From assembly GCF_944384765.1 (NCBI RefSeq), contig NZ_CALWUM010000002.1, forward strand, positions 124,001 through 188,000: DNA of 64,000 nucleotides, in the 5' to 3' direction. Origin of the DNA: an uncultured Agathobaculum sp. GTDB lineage: Bacteria; Bacillota; Clostridia; Oscillospirales; Butyricicoccaceae. A program made the position numbers and the translations under genes. Under the pieces are notes generated by a model, which was not told where the DNA came from, made no database searches, and saw only the letters and a program-made list of their open reading frames with translations. Numbering within the stretch: position 1 is the stretch's first letter; the number at the start of each line of letters is the position of its first letter. Below are positions 17,163-25,645 of this stretch, piece by piece.

Positions 17163-19250
17163 ATGAGCACAGCAAAGAATGTTCCGGAGCTGTTCGGCAG
17201 CATGGTCTTCAACGAGAATGTGATGAAGGAGCGTCTGCCCAAGGACGTTTATCGCAAACTCAAGAACACCATGCGGGAAGGCACGGCCATTGATGCGGAC
17301 GTCGCTGCGGTCGTAGCGACGGCAATGAAGGACTGGGCAGTGACCAAGGGCGCCACCCACTACACCCACTGGTTCCAGCCGCTGACCGGCGTTACCGCCG
17401 AGAAGCATGACTCGTTCATTTCCCCGACCGACGACGGCGGCGTTATGATGGAGTTCTCCGGCAAGGAGCTCATCAAGGGCGAGCCGGATGCATCCTCGTT
17501 CCCGTCCGGCGGCCTGCGCGCGACCTTTGAGGCCCGCGGCTATACCGCGTGGGATCCGACGAGCTACGCTTTCGTCAAGGACGGCACGCTCTACATCCCG
17601 ACCGCGTTCTGCTCCTACACCGGCCAGATCTTGGATAAGAAAACCCCGCTGCTGCGCTCGATGGAGGCGGTCAGCAAGCAGGCGTGCCGCGTGCTCGCGC
17701 TGTTCGGCAAGAACGTGCGCCGCGTGACCGCGACGGTCGGTCCCGAGCAGGAGTATTTCCTGATCGACCGCGACGACTACGCCAAGCGCAAGGACCTGAT
17801 CTTCACCGGCCGCACGCTGTTCGGCGCTAAGCCCCCCAAGGGCCAGGAGATGGAGGACCACTACTTCGGCTCGATCCGTCCGCGCGTGGCGGCGTTCATG
17901 GCAGAGCTGGATGAGGAGCTGTGGAAGCTCGGCATCTTCTCTAAGACCAAGCACAACGAGGTTGCGCCCTGCCAGCATGAGATGGCGCCGGTGTTCACCA
18001 GCGTCAACATCGCCAGCGACCACAACCAGCTGACCATGGAGGTCATGAAGCGTGTGGCGCAGAAGCACCACTTTGTCTGCCTGCTGCACGAGAAGCCGTT
18101 TGAGGGCATCAACGGCTCGGGTAAGCACAACAACTGGTCCATGTCCACCGACGAGGGCGAGAACCTGCTCGATCCCGGCAAGAAGCCGAGCGAAAACCTG
18201 CAGTTCCTGCTGTTCCTGACCGCGGTGATCAAGGCGGTCGACGAGTATCAGGATCTGCTGCGTATCTCGGTTGCCTCCGCGGGCAACGACCACCGTCTGG
18301 GCGCAAACGAGGCGCCGCCGGCAATCGTCTCCATGTTCATCGGCGAGGAGCTGCAGGGCATCCTGGACGCGATTGAAGCGGGCGAGGATTACACCGGCCA
18401 CGGCAAGACCCAGATGGATCTGGGCGTATCCGTCCTGCCGGATATCACCAAGGACGCGACCGACCGCAACCGAACCTCTCCGTTTGCATTTACGGGCAAC
18501 AAGTTCGAGTTCCGTATGCTGGGCTCTGCGATCAACATCGCCTGCCCGAACATCATGATCAACACCATGGTTGCCGAGGAGCTGCGCCTGTTTGCCGACG
18601 AGCTCGAGGGCGCGGCGGACTTCAAGGCTGCGGTGCTCGCGCTCATCAAGCGCGAAGTGGCGGCGCACAAGCGCATCATCTTCAATGGCAACGGCTATGA
18701 CGACGCATGGGTTGCCGAGGCGGAGAAGCGCGGCCTGCACAACCTCAAGTCCACCGCTGAGGCGCTGCCGCACTACACCGACGAGGCGAATGTCGAGCTG
18801 TTTGCCCGCCACAATGTCTACACCCGCGAGGAGATGGAGTCCCGCGAGGAGGCTCTGCTCGAGGAGTATTATAAGACCCTGCACATCGAGGCGCTCACCA
18901 TGAGCGATATGGTGCGCGAGGAGATCCTGCCGGCTTGCGTAGCCTATGAGAAGGACTTGGCTGACACGGTCAAGGTCAAGAAGGATGCCGGCGTTGCCGG
19001 CGGCATGGAAGCCGGCCTGCTCGGCCGCGTCTCCGCGCTGACCGAGGAGCTGTACACCAAGTGCAGCGAGCTCGACCAGGCGGTTGCAGATGCGCCCAAG
19101 GACAACTCCAAGCAGACCGTCAACTACTATCATGATGTGATCCTGGCCAAGATGGACGAAGTCCGTGCGCCTGCTGATCAGCTGGAGATGCTGGTGGGCA
19201 AGAAGTACTGGCCGTTCCCGACCTACTCGGATATCCTGTTCTACGTGTAA
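17163..19250 (+). CDS. glnN: Glutamine synthetase type III
   Basis: A 695-residue GSIII, matching the ~700-residue length of that family. Typical sequence includes [12 protein letters not shown] near residue 66, EKHDSFI, the metal/glutamate region [30 protein letters not shown], and [18 protein letters not shown]. It makes glutamine from glutamate, ammonia and ATP. Because the GlnA-like gene at 10.3 kb has lost catalytic residues, GlnN is the only evidently functional glutamine synthetase here. ATG 17163 follows AAGGAGAG. It is controlled by the leader described at 17025-17115. Confidence 0.97.
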   Translation: MSTAKNVPELFGSMVFNENVMKERLPKDVYRKLKNTMREGTAIDADVAAVVATAMKDWAVTKGATHYTHWFQPLTGVTAEKHDSFISPTDDGGVMMEFSGKELIKGEPDASSFPSGGLRATFEARGYTAWDPTSYAFVKDGTLYIPTAFCSYTGQILDKKTPLLRSMEAVSKQACRVLALFGKNVRRVTATVGPEQEYFLIDRDDYAKRKDLIFTGRTLFGAKPPKGQEMEDHYFGSIRPRVAAFMAELDEELWKLGIFSKTKHNEVAPCQHEMAPVFTSVNIASDHNQLTMEVMKRVAQKHHFVCLLHEKPFEGINGSGKHNNWSMSTDEGENLLDPGKKPSENLQFLLFLTAVIKAVDEYQDLLRISVASAGNDHRLGANEAPPAIVSMFIGEELQGILDAIEAGEDYTGHGKTQMDLGVSVLPDITKDATDRNRTSPFAFTGNKFEFRMLGSAINIACPNIMINTMVAEELRLFADELEGAADFKAAVLALIKREVAAHKRIIFNGNGYDDAWVAEAEKRGLHNLKSTAEALPHYTDEANVELFARHNVYTREEMESREEALLEEYYKTLHIEALTMSDMVREEILPACVAYEKDLADTVKVKKDAGVAGGMEAGLLGRVSALTEELYTKCSELDQAVADAPKDNSKQTVNYYHDVILAKMDEVRAPADQLEMLVGKKYWPFPTYSDILFYV

Positions 19251-19329
19251 GCGATAACCGGGCAGCCGGCCGGATTCACGCGGGCAGCGGCAGCTGGAAA
19301 CAGCCGGCCGTGACCGCATACAACACAAT

Positions 19330-19380
19330 GGCGTGTACGTCCCGTACCGAAAGGCGCGGGAGGTGCACGCCAATTTTTTT
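19330..19380 (+). terminator. Terminator or attenuator between glnN and amt
   Basis: A strong hairpin (GGCGTGTAC with GTGCACGCC, inner TCCCG/CGGGA, CC-GAAA-GG tip) followed by AATTTTTTT. It ends immediately before the amt ribosome site, so it can end the glnN message or regulate amt. I found no AnnGnn hexaloop hairpin upstream of it. Confidence 0.75.
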
Positions 19381-19394
19381 GGGGAGGAAATGAA

Positions 19395-21117
19395 ATGGAT
19401 GTCATGGAACTTGCCGCGTCGGTAGACGTGGGCTGGACACTGGTGGCGGCTGCACTGGTGTTCTTCATGCAGGCGGGTTTGCGATGGTGGAGACCGGCTT
19501 TACCCGCGCGAAAAACGCGGGCAACATCATCATGAAAAACCTGATGGACTTCAGCCTGGGCACGCCGATCTTCTGGCTGGTGGGCTTCGGCATCATGTTC
19601 GGCACAACGAACGGCCTGTTCGGCGCGATTGACTTTTTGCGGACGGCGTGGTCGGTGAGGGCTACGACTGGACGACGCTCGTGTTCCAGACCATGTTTTG
19701 CGCCACCGCGGCGGCGATCGTGTCCGGCGCTATGGCGGAGCGCACCAGGTTTTCCGCCTACTGCATTTATTCGATGGTGATTTCGGCGGTCATCTACCCG
19801 GTATCCGGCCATTGGATCTAGGGCGGCGGCTGGCTGAGCGAAATGGGTTTCCACGATTTCGCGGGTTCGACGGCAGTGCATTTTGTCGGCGGCCTGTGCG
19901 CGCTGATCGGCGCGGCGATCCTGGGGCCCCGCATCGGCAAATACACCAAGGACGGTAAGGCGCGCGCGATTCCGGGCCACTCGCTGACGCTCGGCGCGTT
20001 GGGCTGCTTCATCCTGTGGTTCTGCTGGTTCGGCTTTAACGGCGGCTCGACAGTTGCGCTGTCGGGCGACGGCGCGGAGGTCGCCTCCCGCGTGTTCATG
20101 ACCACCAACCTCGCCGCGGCAGTGGCGACGGTCACCGTCATGTGCATCACCTGGGTGCGCTACAAAAAGCCAGATGTTTCGATGATGCTCAACGGCTCGC
20201 TGGCCGGTCTGGTCGCAATCACCGCGGGCTGTGATGTCGTCACCCCGATGGGCGCTGCGATCATCGGCATCTGCTCGGGCTTTGCCGTGGTATTCGGTAT
20301 CGAATTTATCGACCAGAAGCTCAAGGTGGATGATCCGGTCGGCGCGGTCGGTGTGCATTGCGTCAACGGCGCGCTGGGTACCATCCTGGTTGGACTGTTT
20401 GCCTACTATGATGGAACCGAGATCGCCCCGGCCGGCCTGTTTTACGGCGGCGGCGCGGGTCTGTTGATCACACAGATCATCGGTGTCGCAGCGGTTGCGG
20501 TATGGGTCGGTGTGACGATCACAATCGTGTTCCAGATCATCAAGCATACCATCGGCCTGCGCGTATCCGAAGCAGAGGAGATCATGGGCCTCGACAAGCC
20601 GGAGCACGGCCTTGCGTCTGCCTATGCAGACTTTATGCCGGTCGTTCCGAATGTGCTGGGTACCCGCGCGGCCGAGCAGGCGGCGGCTGCCATGGCGGCG
20701 CCGGTGTCGCCCGAGCAGGCGGTGCCGGTTACCAAGGTGACGACCGAGGGCGGCGATCATAAGCTGACCAAGATTGTGATTGTGACTCGCCAGTCCCGCT
20801 TTGAAGCGCTCAAGGATGCGCTCGCGTCGATCGGCGTTTCCGGCATGACCGCGACCAACGTCATCGACTGCGGCACGCAGCACGGCGCGGCTGAGTATTA
20901 CCGCAGAGCGCAGGTCGATACGACGCTGCTGCCAAAGATCAAAATGGAGGTCGTGGTCTCCAAGGTGCCGGTGGAAACCGTTGTGGATACGGTCAAAAAG
21001 ACGCTGTATACCGGCCACATCGGCGACGGCAAGATCTTTGTCTATGACGTGGAGAATGTCATCAAGGTCCGCACCGGCGCGCAAGGCTTCGACGCGCTGC
21101 AGGACGACGATGAGTGA
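19395..21117 (+). pseudogene. amt: Ammonium transporter fused to PII protein; two frameshifts and one stop
   Basis: ATG 19395 (after GGGGAGG) opens an Amt N-terminus (VAAALVFFMQAG). A missing base in the T run near 19478 shifts the frame: MVETGFTRAKNAGNIIMKN continues in another frame. A second missing T near 19634 shifts it again (AIDF / ADGVVGEGYDWTTL). Then TAG at 19819-19821 replaces the Trp expected in HWIWGGGWL. From 19822 the frame is intact to 21117. The C-terminal ~110 residues are a GlnK/PII domain (KLTKIVIVTRQSRFEAL, EYYRR in the T-loop, TGHIGDGKIFVYDVENV). The intact product would be an ammonium channel with its own PII plug. Either real decay or assembly error explains the lesions. 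Confidence 0.85.
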
Positions 21118-21154
21118 CCTGTTCCTATAAAAACCCGACCAACTTGCATCAACG

Positions 21155-21188
21155 GGGCGGACATTGGAAAACGTCCGCCCTGCTTTTT
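21155..21188 (+). terminator. Terminator after amt
   Basis: Stem GGGCGGAC/GTCCGCCC around a 10-base loop, followed by TGCTTTTTGC, 38 bases after the amt stop. Confidence 0.8.
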
Positions 21189-21222
21189 GCGCTCTGAACG
21201 AATTTTCGCCGCAAACCTGCCC

Positions 21223-21251
21223 TTGCGCATCCCGCCCCGGTGTATTATAAT
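21223..21251 (+). promoter_or_regulatory. Promoter of apbE cluster
   Basis: TTGCGC (21223-21228), 17-base spacer, TATAAT (21246-21251), located 37 bases before the apbE ATG. Confidence 0.6.
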
Positions 21252-21287
21252 GAGGAACAGGATTTTTTTGACGGCAAGGAGCACAAT

Positions 21288-22307
21288 ATGAAACGATTTC
21301 TGGCGGCAATGCTGCTGCTTTTGTGTGTAACAGGCTGCACGGCACAGCCCAAAAGCTACACAGCGGATTTCTTCGCAATGGACACCTTTATGTCCGTCAC
21401 CGCCTATGGGGTGGACGAGCAGACCGCGCAGGACACCGCAGTGACCTGCGAGCGGCGGGTTAACGCGCTTGAGCCTGCGCTCTCGCGCACGCGCGAGGAC
21501 AGCGACATCTACCGGCTCAACCACGCGGACGGGGCGGTGTGCGAGGTGAGCGACGACACCTATGCCGCTTTGCAGGCGGCAGTGGAATACGCGGCCTACA
21601 CCGGTGGTGCGTTCGACCCGACTCTGGCACCGCTGACCGACCTGTGGGGCATCAATACGGAAAACGCCCATGTGCCCGCACAGGCGGAGATCGACGAGGC
21701 ACTCACCCATGTGGGCTATCAGAACATCGAACTGCTGGGAGACAATCAGGTGCAGCTGAAAAACGGCGCGCAGATCGATCTTGGCGGCATCGGTAAGGGC
21801 TTTGCGACCGACGCGGTTGCCGCGCTGCTGGACGGCTCCTGCAGCGTGCTCGCCACGCTGGGCGGCAACATCGGCGCATACGGCGAAAATCCCAGCCGCG
21901 ACAGCGGGGGCTGGGTGATCGGCATTGCGGACCCGGATAACAACGCGGATTACCTTGCGACCGTCGAGGTGCGTGACCGGTCGGTTGTCACCTCGGGCGA
22001 CTATGAGCGGTATTTTGAGCAGGACGGCAAGCGCTATCATCATATCTTTGACCCCGCGACCGGCTGGCCTGCGGACAGCGGCCTGCGCAGCGTGACCGTG
22101 ATCGACGCGGTTTCGACCCGCGCGGATGCGCTGACGACCGCGCTGTTCGTCATGGGGCTGGACAAGGGACTGGCGTTCTGCGCGGAGCAGGGCATTGCCG
22201 CGGTGTTTGTCACCGCGGACAAACAGGTGTATACAAGCGCGCAGGTGGGCGAGGTGTGCACCTTCACCTTCCTCGGCGAAGAAAAGGGCTATACCTATGC
22301 GCAGTAG
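21288..22307 (+). CDS. apbE: FAD:protein FMN transferase, lipoprotein
   Basis: A 339-residue ApbE. The N-terminus is a lipoprotein signal (KRFLAAMLLLLCVTGC, lipobox VTGC), so it acts outside the membrane. Family motifs follow: FFAMDTFMSVTAYG, GGAFDPTLAPLTDLWG, IDLGGIGKGFATDAVA, LATLGGNIGAYG, VTSGDYERYFEQDGKRYHHIFDPATGWPA, STRADALTTALFVMG. It transfers FMN from FAD to a threonine of extracytoplasmic proteins. ATG 21288 follows AAGGAG. It overlaps the next gene by 11 bases. No Rnf or NQR subunit is in the window, so its target protein is elsewhere. Confidence 0.95.
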   Translation: MKRFLAAMLLLLCVTGCTAQPKSYTADFFAMDTFMSVTAYGVDEQTAQDTAVTCERRVNALEPALSRTREDSDIYRLNHADGAVCEVSDDTYAALQAAVEYAAYTGGAFDPTLAPLTDLWGINTENAHVPAQAEIDEALTHVGYQNIELLGDNQVQLKNGAQIDLGGIGKGFATDAVAALLDGSCSVLATLGGNIGAYGENPSRDSGGWVIGIADPDNNADYLATVEVRDRSVVTSGDYERYFEQDGKRYHHIFDPATGWPADSGLRSVTVIDAVSTRADALTTALFVMGLDKGLAFCAEQGIAAVFVTADKQVYTSAQVGEVCTFTFLGEEKGYTYAQ

Positions 22308-22668
22308 GCTCAAATGGGGCGATTTTGTCATCATCGCCGCCGTGCTGCTGCTGGCGGCGGGCATCGCCGCGGCGCTCGCCCTCGGTCAGGGCGGCGGCCG
22401 GCTGTATGCCGAGGTCTGGCAGGATAATACGCTGGTTGAGCGGGTCGAACTGACCGACTCGACCGACCGCACGATCGACCTGGATGGGCACAATGTGATC
22501 GTGCTGTCCGGCCGGACGGCCGCGATGCAGTCCGCGGACTGCCGCGACCAGGTGTGCGTGCGCACGGGCACGCTGACCCATGCGGGCCAGGTGGCGGTCT
22601 GCCTGCCCAACCGCGTGGTGCTCAAGCTCGTGGGCGAAACGGACGAGATCGACGCGATCGTGTCCTGA
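22297..22668 (+). CDS. NusG domain II-containing membrane-anchored protein
   Basis: A 123-residue protein with a membrane segment at residues ~7-27 (DFVIIAAVLLLAAGIAAALA) and an extracytoplasmic NusG domain II (DGHNVIVLSGRTAAMQSADCRDQVCVRTGTL..., then AVCLPNRVVLKLVG). Proteins of this kind regularly sit between apbE and a Gx-type membrane protein in Firmicutes; their function is not established. ATG 22297 lies inside the end of apbE, so translation is coupled. Confidence 0.85.
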   Translation: MRSRLKWGDFVIIAAVLLLAAGIAAALALGQGGGRLYAEVWQDNTLVERVELTDSTDRTIDLDGHNVIVLSGRTAAMQSADCRDQVCVRTGTLTHAGQVAVCLPNRVVLKLVGETDEIDAIVS

Positions 22669-22685
22669 AAGGGGAGCGTTATCCT

Positions 22686-23198
22686 TTGAAAACAAAAAAA
22701 CTGACGCTCTGCGGCCTGCTGACCGCGCTTGCGGTCGTGCTGTCGCTCGTCGAGCGGCTGTTCCCGCTGGATGCGGTCGTGCCGGTGCCGGGCGTCAAGC
22801 TGGGGCTTGCGAATGTAGTGACGCTGTTCGCGCTCACGCGCGTTTCCGCGCGTGATGCGTTCGCGGTGGTCGTGTGCCGCGTGGCGATCTCGTCGCTGCT
22901 GATGGGCAGCGTGACGGCGTTTTTGTTCTCGCTGTTCGGCGGCCTGCTGTCGCTCGCGGCAATGTGGGCGCTTTTGCGGGCGGAAGGAAAGTTCTGCTCG
23001 CTGCTCGGCGTGAGCGTGGCCGGTGCGGCAGCGCACAATATCGGCCAGGTGATCGCAGCGGTGATCTGGATGCAGACCGGCGCGGTGATAGCGTATCTGC
23101 CGCTGCTGCTGGTGATGAGCGTGCCGCTCGGCCTTGTGACCGGGCTGACCTGCGCGATTGTGCTCAGCCACATGAAAAAAATTGATTTCAGCGTATAA
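22686..23198 (+). CDS. Gx transporter family protein
   Basis: A 170-residue hydrophobic protein with about five membrane segments, of the family also called heptaprenyl diphosphate synthase component I or Gx transporter (LTLCGLLTALAVVLSLVERLFP, PGVKLGLANVVTLFAL, NIGQVIAAVIWMQTG). Its substrate is unknown; it is usually linked to apbE genes in electron-transfer loci. The start is TTG 22686, five to eight bases after AAAGGGGAG; no ATG is in a suitable position. It completes the three-gene apbE set. Confidence 0.85.
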   Translation: MKTKKLTLCGLLTALAVVLSLVERLFPLDAVVPVPGVKLGLANVVTLFALTRVSARDAFAVVVCRVAISSLLMGSVTAFLFSLFGGLLSLAAMWALLRAEGKFCSLLGVSVAGAAAHNIGQVIAAVIWMQTGAVIAYLPLLLVMSVPLGLVTGLTCAIVLSHMKKIDFSV

Positions 23199-23249
23199 TT
23201 CACCGCGCCTCCTGCTATACTATCGGCAAATGCACAAGGAGGAAATGCG

Positions 23250-23579
23250 ATGAAAAGGCTGATTGCACTGTTTGCTGCGCTGACTCTGGTGTTTGCCTGC
23301 GGCTGTTCGGGCAAGACAGATGACAGCGGCACGGACAACAACAATGTATCCGAAAATCAGAACGGCATGATAGAGGACGATACCGCGACGAGCGATAAGA
23401 CGCCCGGCGACGTCATCCGCGAGGATGCGGATGACATGGGCGACGCGGCGGGCGACGCGATCGACGACGCGGGCGAGGCGGTTGAAAACGGCGCCGACCG
23501 GATGGATGAGGCGCTGACCGGCGGCCAGACAGAGAACGGCGCCGGCACGGACGGCGCCGCGGCAGACCCGGAAAAATAA
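23250..23579 (+). CDS. Small acidic lipoprotein
   Basis: A 109-residue protein starting with a lipoprotein signal peptide (KRLIALFAALTLVFACGCSG; lipid-modified Cys in the ACGC box). The rest is a low-complexity acidic chain rich in Asp, Glu, Ala and Gly (DADDMGDAAGDAIDDAGEAVENG), probably an extended surface tail. No enzymatic motif is seen and I do not recognise a family. ATG 23250 follows AAGGAGGAA; a TGCTATACT extended -10 lies at 23213-23221. A 160-bp repeat begins one base after its stop codon. Confidence 0.75.
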   Translation: MKRLIALFAALTLVFACGCSGKTDDSGTDNNNVSENQNGMIEDDTATSDKTPGDVIREDADDMGDAAGDAIDDAGEAVENGADRMDEALTGGQTENGAGTDGAAADPEK

Positions 23580-23580
23580 A

Positions 23581-23740
23581 GGCAATACCGCATGATTTGG
23601 CAAGAGCGATTTGCGAGAATATTTTGCGTCCGGATGCGGCGCGTTTTTGCGGCAATACTTGATGTATTGCAAGAAAACGCAACAAAATCCGGGGGCAAAA
23701 ATTCCGCAAAGCGCCGCAGACATAGTTGTGCGGTGTTGCC
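23581..23740 (-). repeat. 160-bp palindromic repeat with terminal inverted repeats, copy 1
   Basis: The element begins GGCAATACCGCA and ends TGCGGTGTTGCC, imperfect inverted repeats of each other. Almost the whole 160 bases can fold back (for example GCGATTTGCG near one end with the GCAAAGCGC region near the other), with a GCAATACTTGATGTATTGC palindrome at the tip. The reverse complement recurs at 55533-55693 with roughly 90 percent identity by eye. It starts one base after a TAA stop codon and is followed by TAAA. No protein is encoded; it looks like a MITE. Confidence 0.85.
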
Positions 23741-23760
23741 TAAACAGCAACACGCAGAGA

Positions 23761-23791
23761 AAGCGGCATGGCGGGTCTCGCCATGCCGCTT
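23761..23791. other. Intergenic hairpin
   Basis: Perfect 13-bp stem AAGCGGCATGGCG/CGCCATGCCGCTT with a 5-base loop and no T run. It may end transcription weakly or be part of the neighbouring repeat. From here to the gltX promoter (23792-23884) I see nothing else. Confidence 0.5.
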
Positions 23792-23884
23792 GCGCGTGCG
23801 GGCATAGCTGCATCTGCGCGGCCGCTGCAGGGGATTTGTCAAAAACCTGCGGCGCAGAATGGGCGGATTGGTATGCTTTGCGCC

Positions 23885-23913
23885 TTGCGTGCACGGTTAT
23901 ACTGTGATAAAAT
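23885..23913 (+). promoter_or_regulatory. Promoter of gltX-glnS
   Basis: TTGCGT (23885-23890), 17-base spacer, TAAAAT (23908-23913), about 45 bases before the gltX start. No T-box features were found in the short leader. Confidence 0.6.
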
Positions 23914-23964
23914 ATTCCTATCGCGGGCAAATTTGCCCCCACAGGAAGTTTTGGAGTGAAGAAA

Positions 23965-25617
23965 ATGGATTATAACCGTTTGGCGGAACTGCTGTTCCCG
24001 CAGATCAAAACCACGCCCGAGGAGATCGAGGCGCGCTATCCGAAGCGCGACCTGCCTGAGGGCGCCAAGGTGACCCGTATGGGTCCCAGCCCCACGGGCT
24101 TCATGCACTTGGGAAACCTGTACGGCGCGCTGGTGGACGAGCGCCTGGCGCACCAGTCGGGCGGTGTGTTCTACCTGCGCATTGAGGATACGGATAAGAA
24201 GCGCGAGGTCGAGGGCGGCGTGCAGACCATTATCGAGGCGTTTTCCTCGTTCGGCCTGCCGTTTGACGAGGGCGCAACGCTCGAGGGCGACAACGGCGCA
24301 TACGGCCCCTACCGTCAGAGCCAGCGCGCGGAGATCTACCAGACCTTTGTCAAGTCCCTGGTGCAGCGCGGCATGGCCTACCCGTGCTTCTGCACTGAGG
24401 AGGAGCTCGCCGAAGCCCACCGGCAGCAGGAGGCCAACAAGGAGAACTTCGGCTACTACGGCAAATATGCCGTGTGGCGCGACCGCCCGATGGAGGACAT
24501 CGAGGCGGAACTGCAAAAGGGCACGCCCTATGTGGTGCGCTTCCGCTCGGAGGGCAGCATCGAACACAAGATCCGCCACGAGGATCTGGTCAAGGGCAAG
24601 ATGGAGGTCACGGAGAACGATCAGGACGTGGTCATCCTCAAGTCGGACGGCATCCCGACCTATCACTTTGCGCATGTGGTAGACGACCACCTGATGGGTA
24701 CGACGGTCGTCGTGCGCGGCGAGGAGTGGCTGGCCACCCTGCCGGTACATCTTCAGCTGTTCCGCGCCATGGGCTGGAAGCCGCCCAAGTATGCGCACAC
24801 CGCCCAGCTGATGAAGATCGACCCTGAGACCGGCGGCAAGCGCAAGCTGTCCAAGCGCAAGGACCCCGAGCTCGCACTCACGTTCTATGCCAGCGAGGGC
24901 TATCCGGTGCCCGCGGTGCTCGAATATCTGATGACACTGCTAAACTCCAACTTTGAGGAGTGGCGCCGCGCCAACCCGGACAAGCCGATGAACGATTTCC
25001 CGTTCTCGACCAAGAAGATGAGCGGTTCGGGCGCGCTGTTCGATATCGAAAAGCTGCGCGACGTATCCAAGAACGTGATCTCCCGCATGGACGCGGACAC
25101 GGTGTATGGCTACATTGCGGACTGGTCGGCGGAGAACGACCCGCAGTTCCACGCGCTCATCACGCGCGATCCGGCATACAGCAAGGCCTATCTCGCCATC
25201 GGCCGCGGCGGCAAAAAGCCGCGCAAGGACCTGGCGCTCTGGTCGGACGCCAAGGGCTATATGGACTTTATGTTCGATGAGCTGTTCCAGCCGGACTACA
25301 CCATGCCCGAGCGTGTGTCCGCAGAGGACGCAAAGGCGATCCTGGCGGACTTCCAGGGCGTATTCGACGAGAACGACACACCGGACGGATTTTTTGAAAA
25401 GATGAAGCAGATCGCGTCCCAGCACGGCTACGCGGCGGACACCAAGGCCTACAAGGCCGATCCCGCGGCATACAAGGGCGCGGTCGGTGATGTGTCCATG
25501 GTGATCCGCGTTGCGGTCGCGGGCCGGCAGAACGCGCCCGACCTGCAGACGGTCATGGGCATCATGGGACGGGACAAGGTGCTCGAACGTCTGACAAAGT
25601 GCGCGGATGCGCTGTAA
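23965..25617 (+). CDS. gltX: Glutamyl-tRNA synthetase
   Basis: A 550-residue class I aminoacyl-tRNA synthetase. The HIGH-like motif is in [18 protein letters not shown], and the KMSKS-like motif is KLSKRKDPE. The chain is longer than the ~470-490 residues of common GluRS, with an extended central region ([25 protein letters not shown]). It charges tRNA(Glu) with glutamate. ATG 23965 is eight bases after GGAG; an in-frame GTG nine bases upstream would overlap that site. glnS follows 28 bases downstream, so the two form one unit. Confidence 0.93.
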   Translation: MDYNRLAELLFPQIKTTPEEIEARYPKRDLPEGAKVTRMGPSPTGFMHLGNLYGALVDERLAHQSGGVFYLRIEDTDKKREVEGGVQTIIEAFSSFGLPFDEGATLEGDNGAYGPYRQSQRAEIYQTFVKSLVQRGMAYPCFCTEEELAEAHRQQEANKENFGYYGKYAVWRDRPMEDIEAELQKGTPYVVRFRSEGSIEHKIRHEDLVKGKMEVTENDQDVVILKSDGIPTYHFAHVVDDHLMGTTVVVRGEEWLATLPVHLQLFRAMGWKPPKYAHTAQLMKIDPETGGKRKLSKRKDPELALTFYASEGYPVPAVLEYLMTLLNSNFEEWRRANPDKPMNDFPFSTKKMSGSGALFDIEKLRDVSKNVISRMDADTVYGYIADWSAENDPQFHALITRDPAYSKAYLAIGRGGKKPRKDLALWSDAKGYMDFMFDELFQPDYTMPERVSAEDAKAILADFQGVFDENDTPDGFFEKMKQIASQHGYAADTKAYKADPAAYKGAVGDVSMVIRVAVAGRQNAPDLQTVMGIMGRDKVLERLTKCADAL

Positions 25618-25645
25618 TCCAGCTTTTGGGGGAATAGATAACGCT

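Noticed and set aside
19254..19380. Third ANTAR-type leader before amt
   Set aside because: The hairpin before amt is a good terminator, but I could not draw an AnnGnn hexaloop hairpin that competes with it, so I do not include it in the ANTAR group.
23741..23964. T-box leader before gltX
   Set aside because: The transcribed leader is only about 45 bases and lacks the T-box sequence and a specifier loop.
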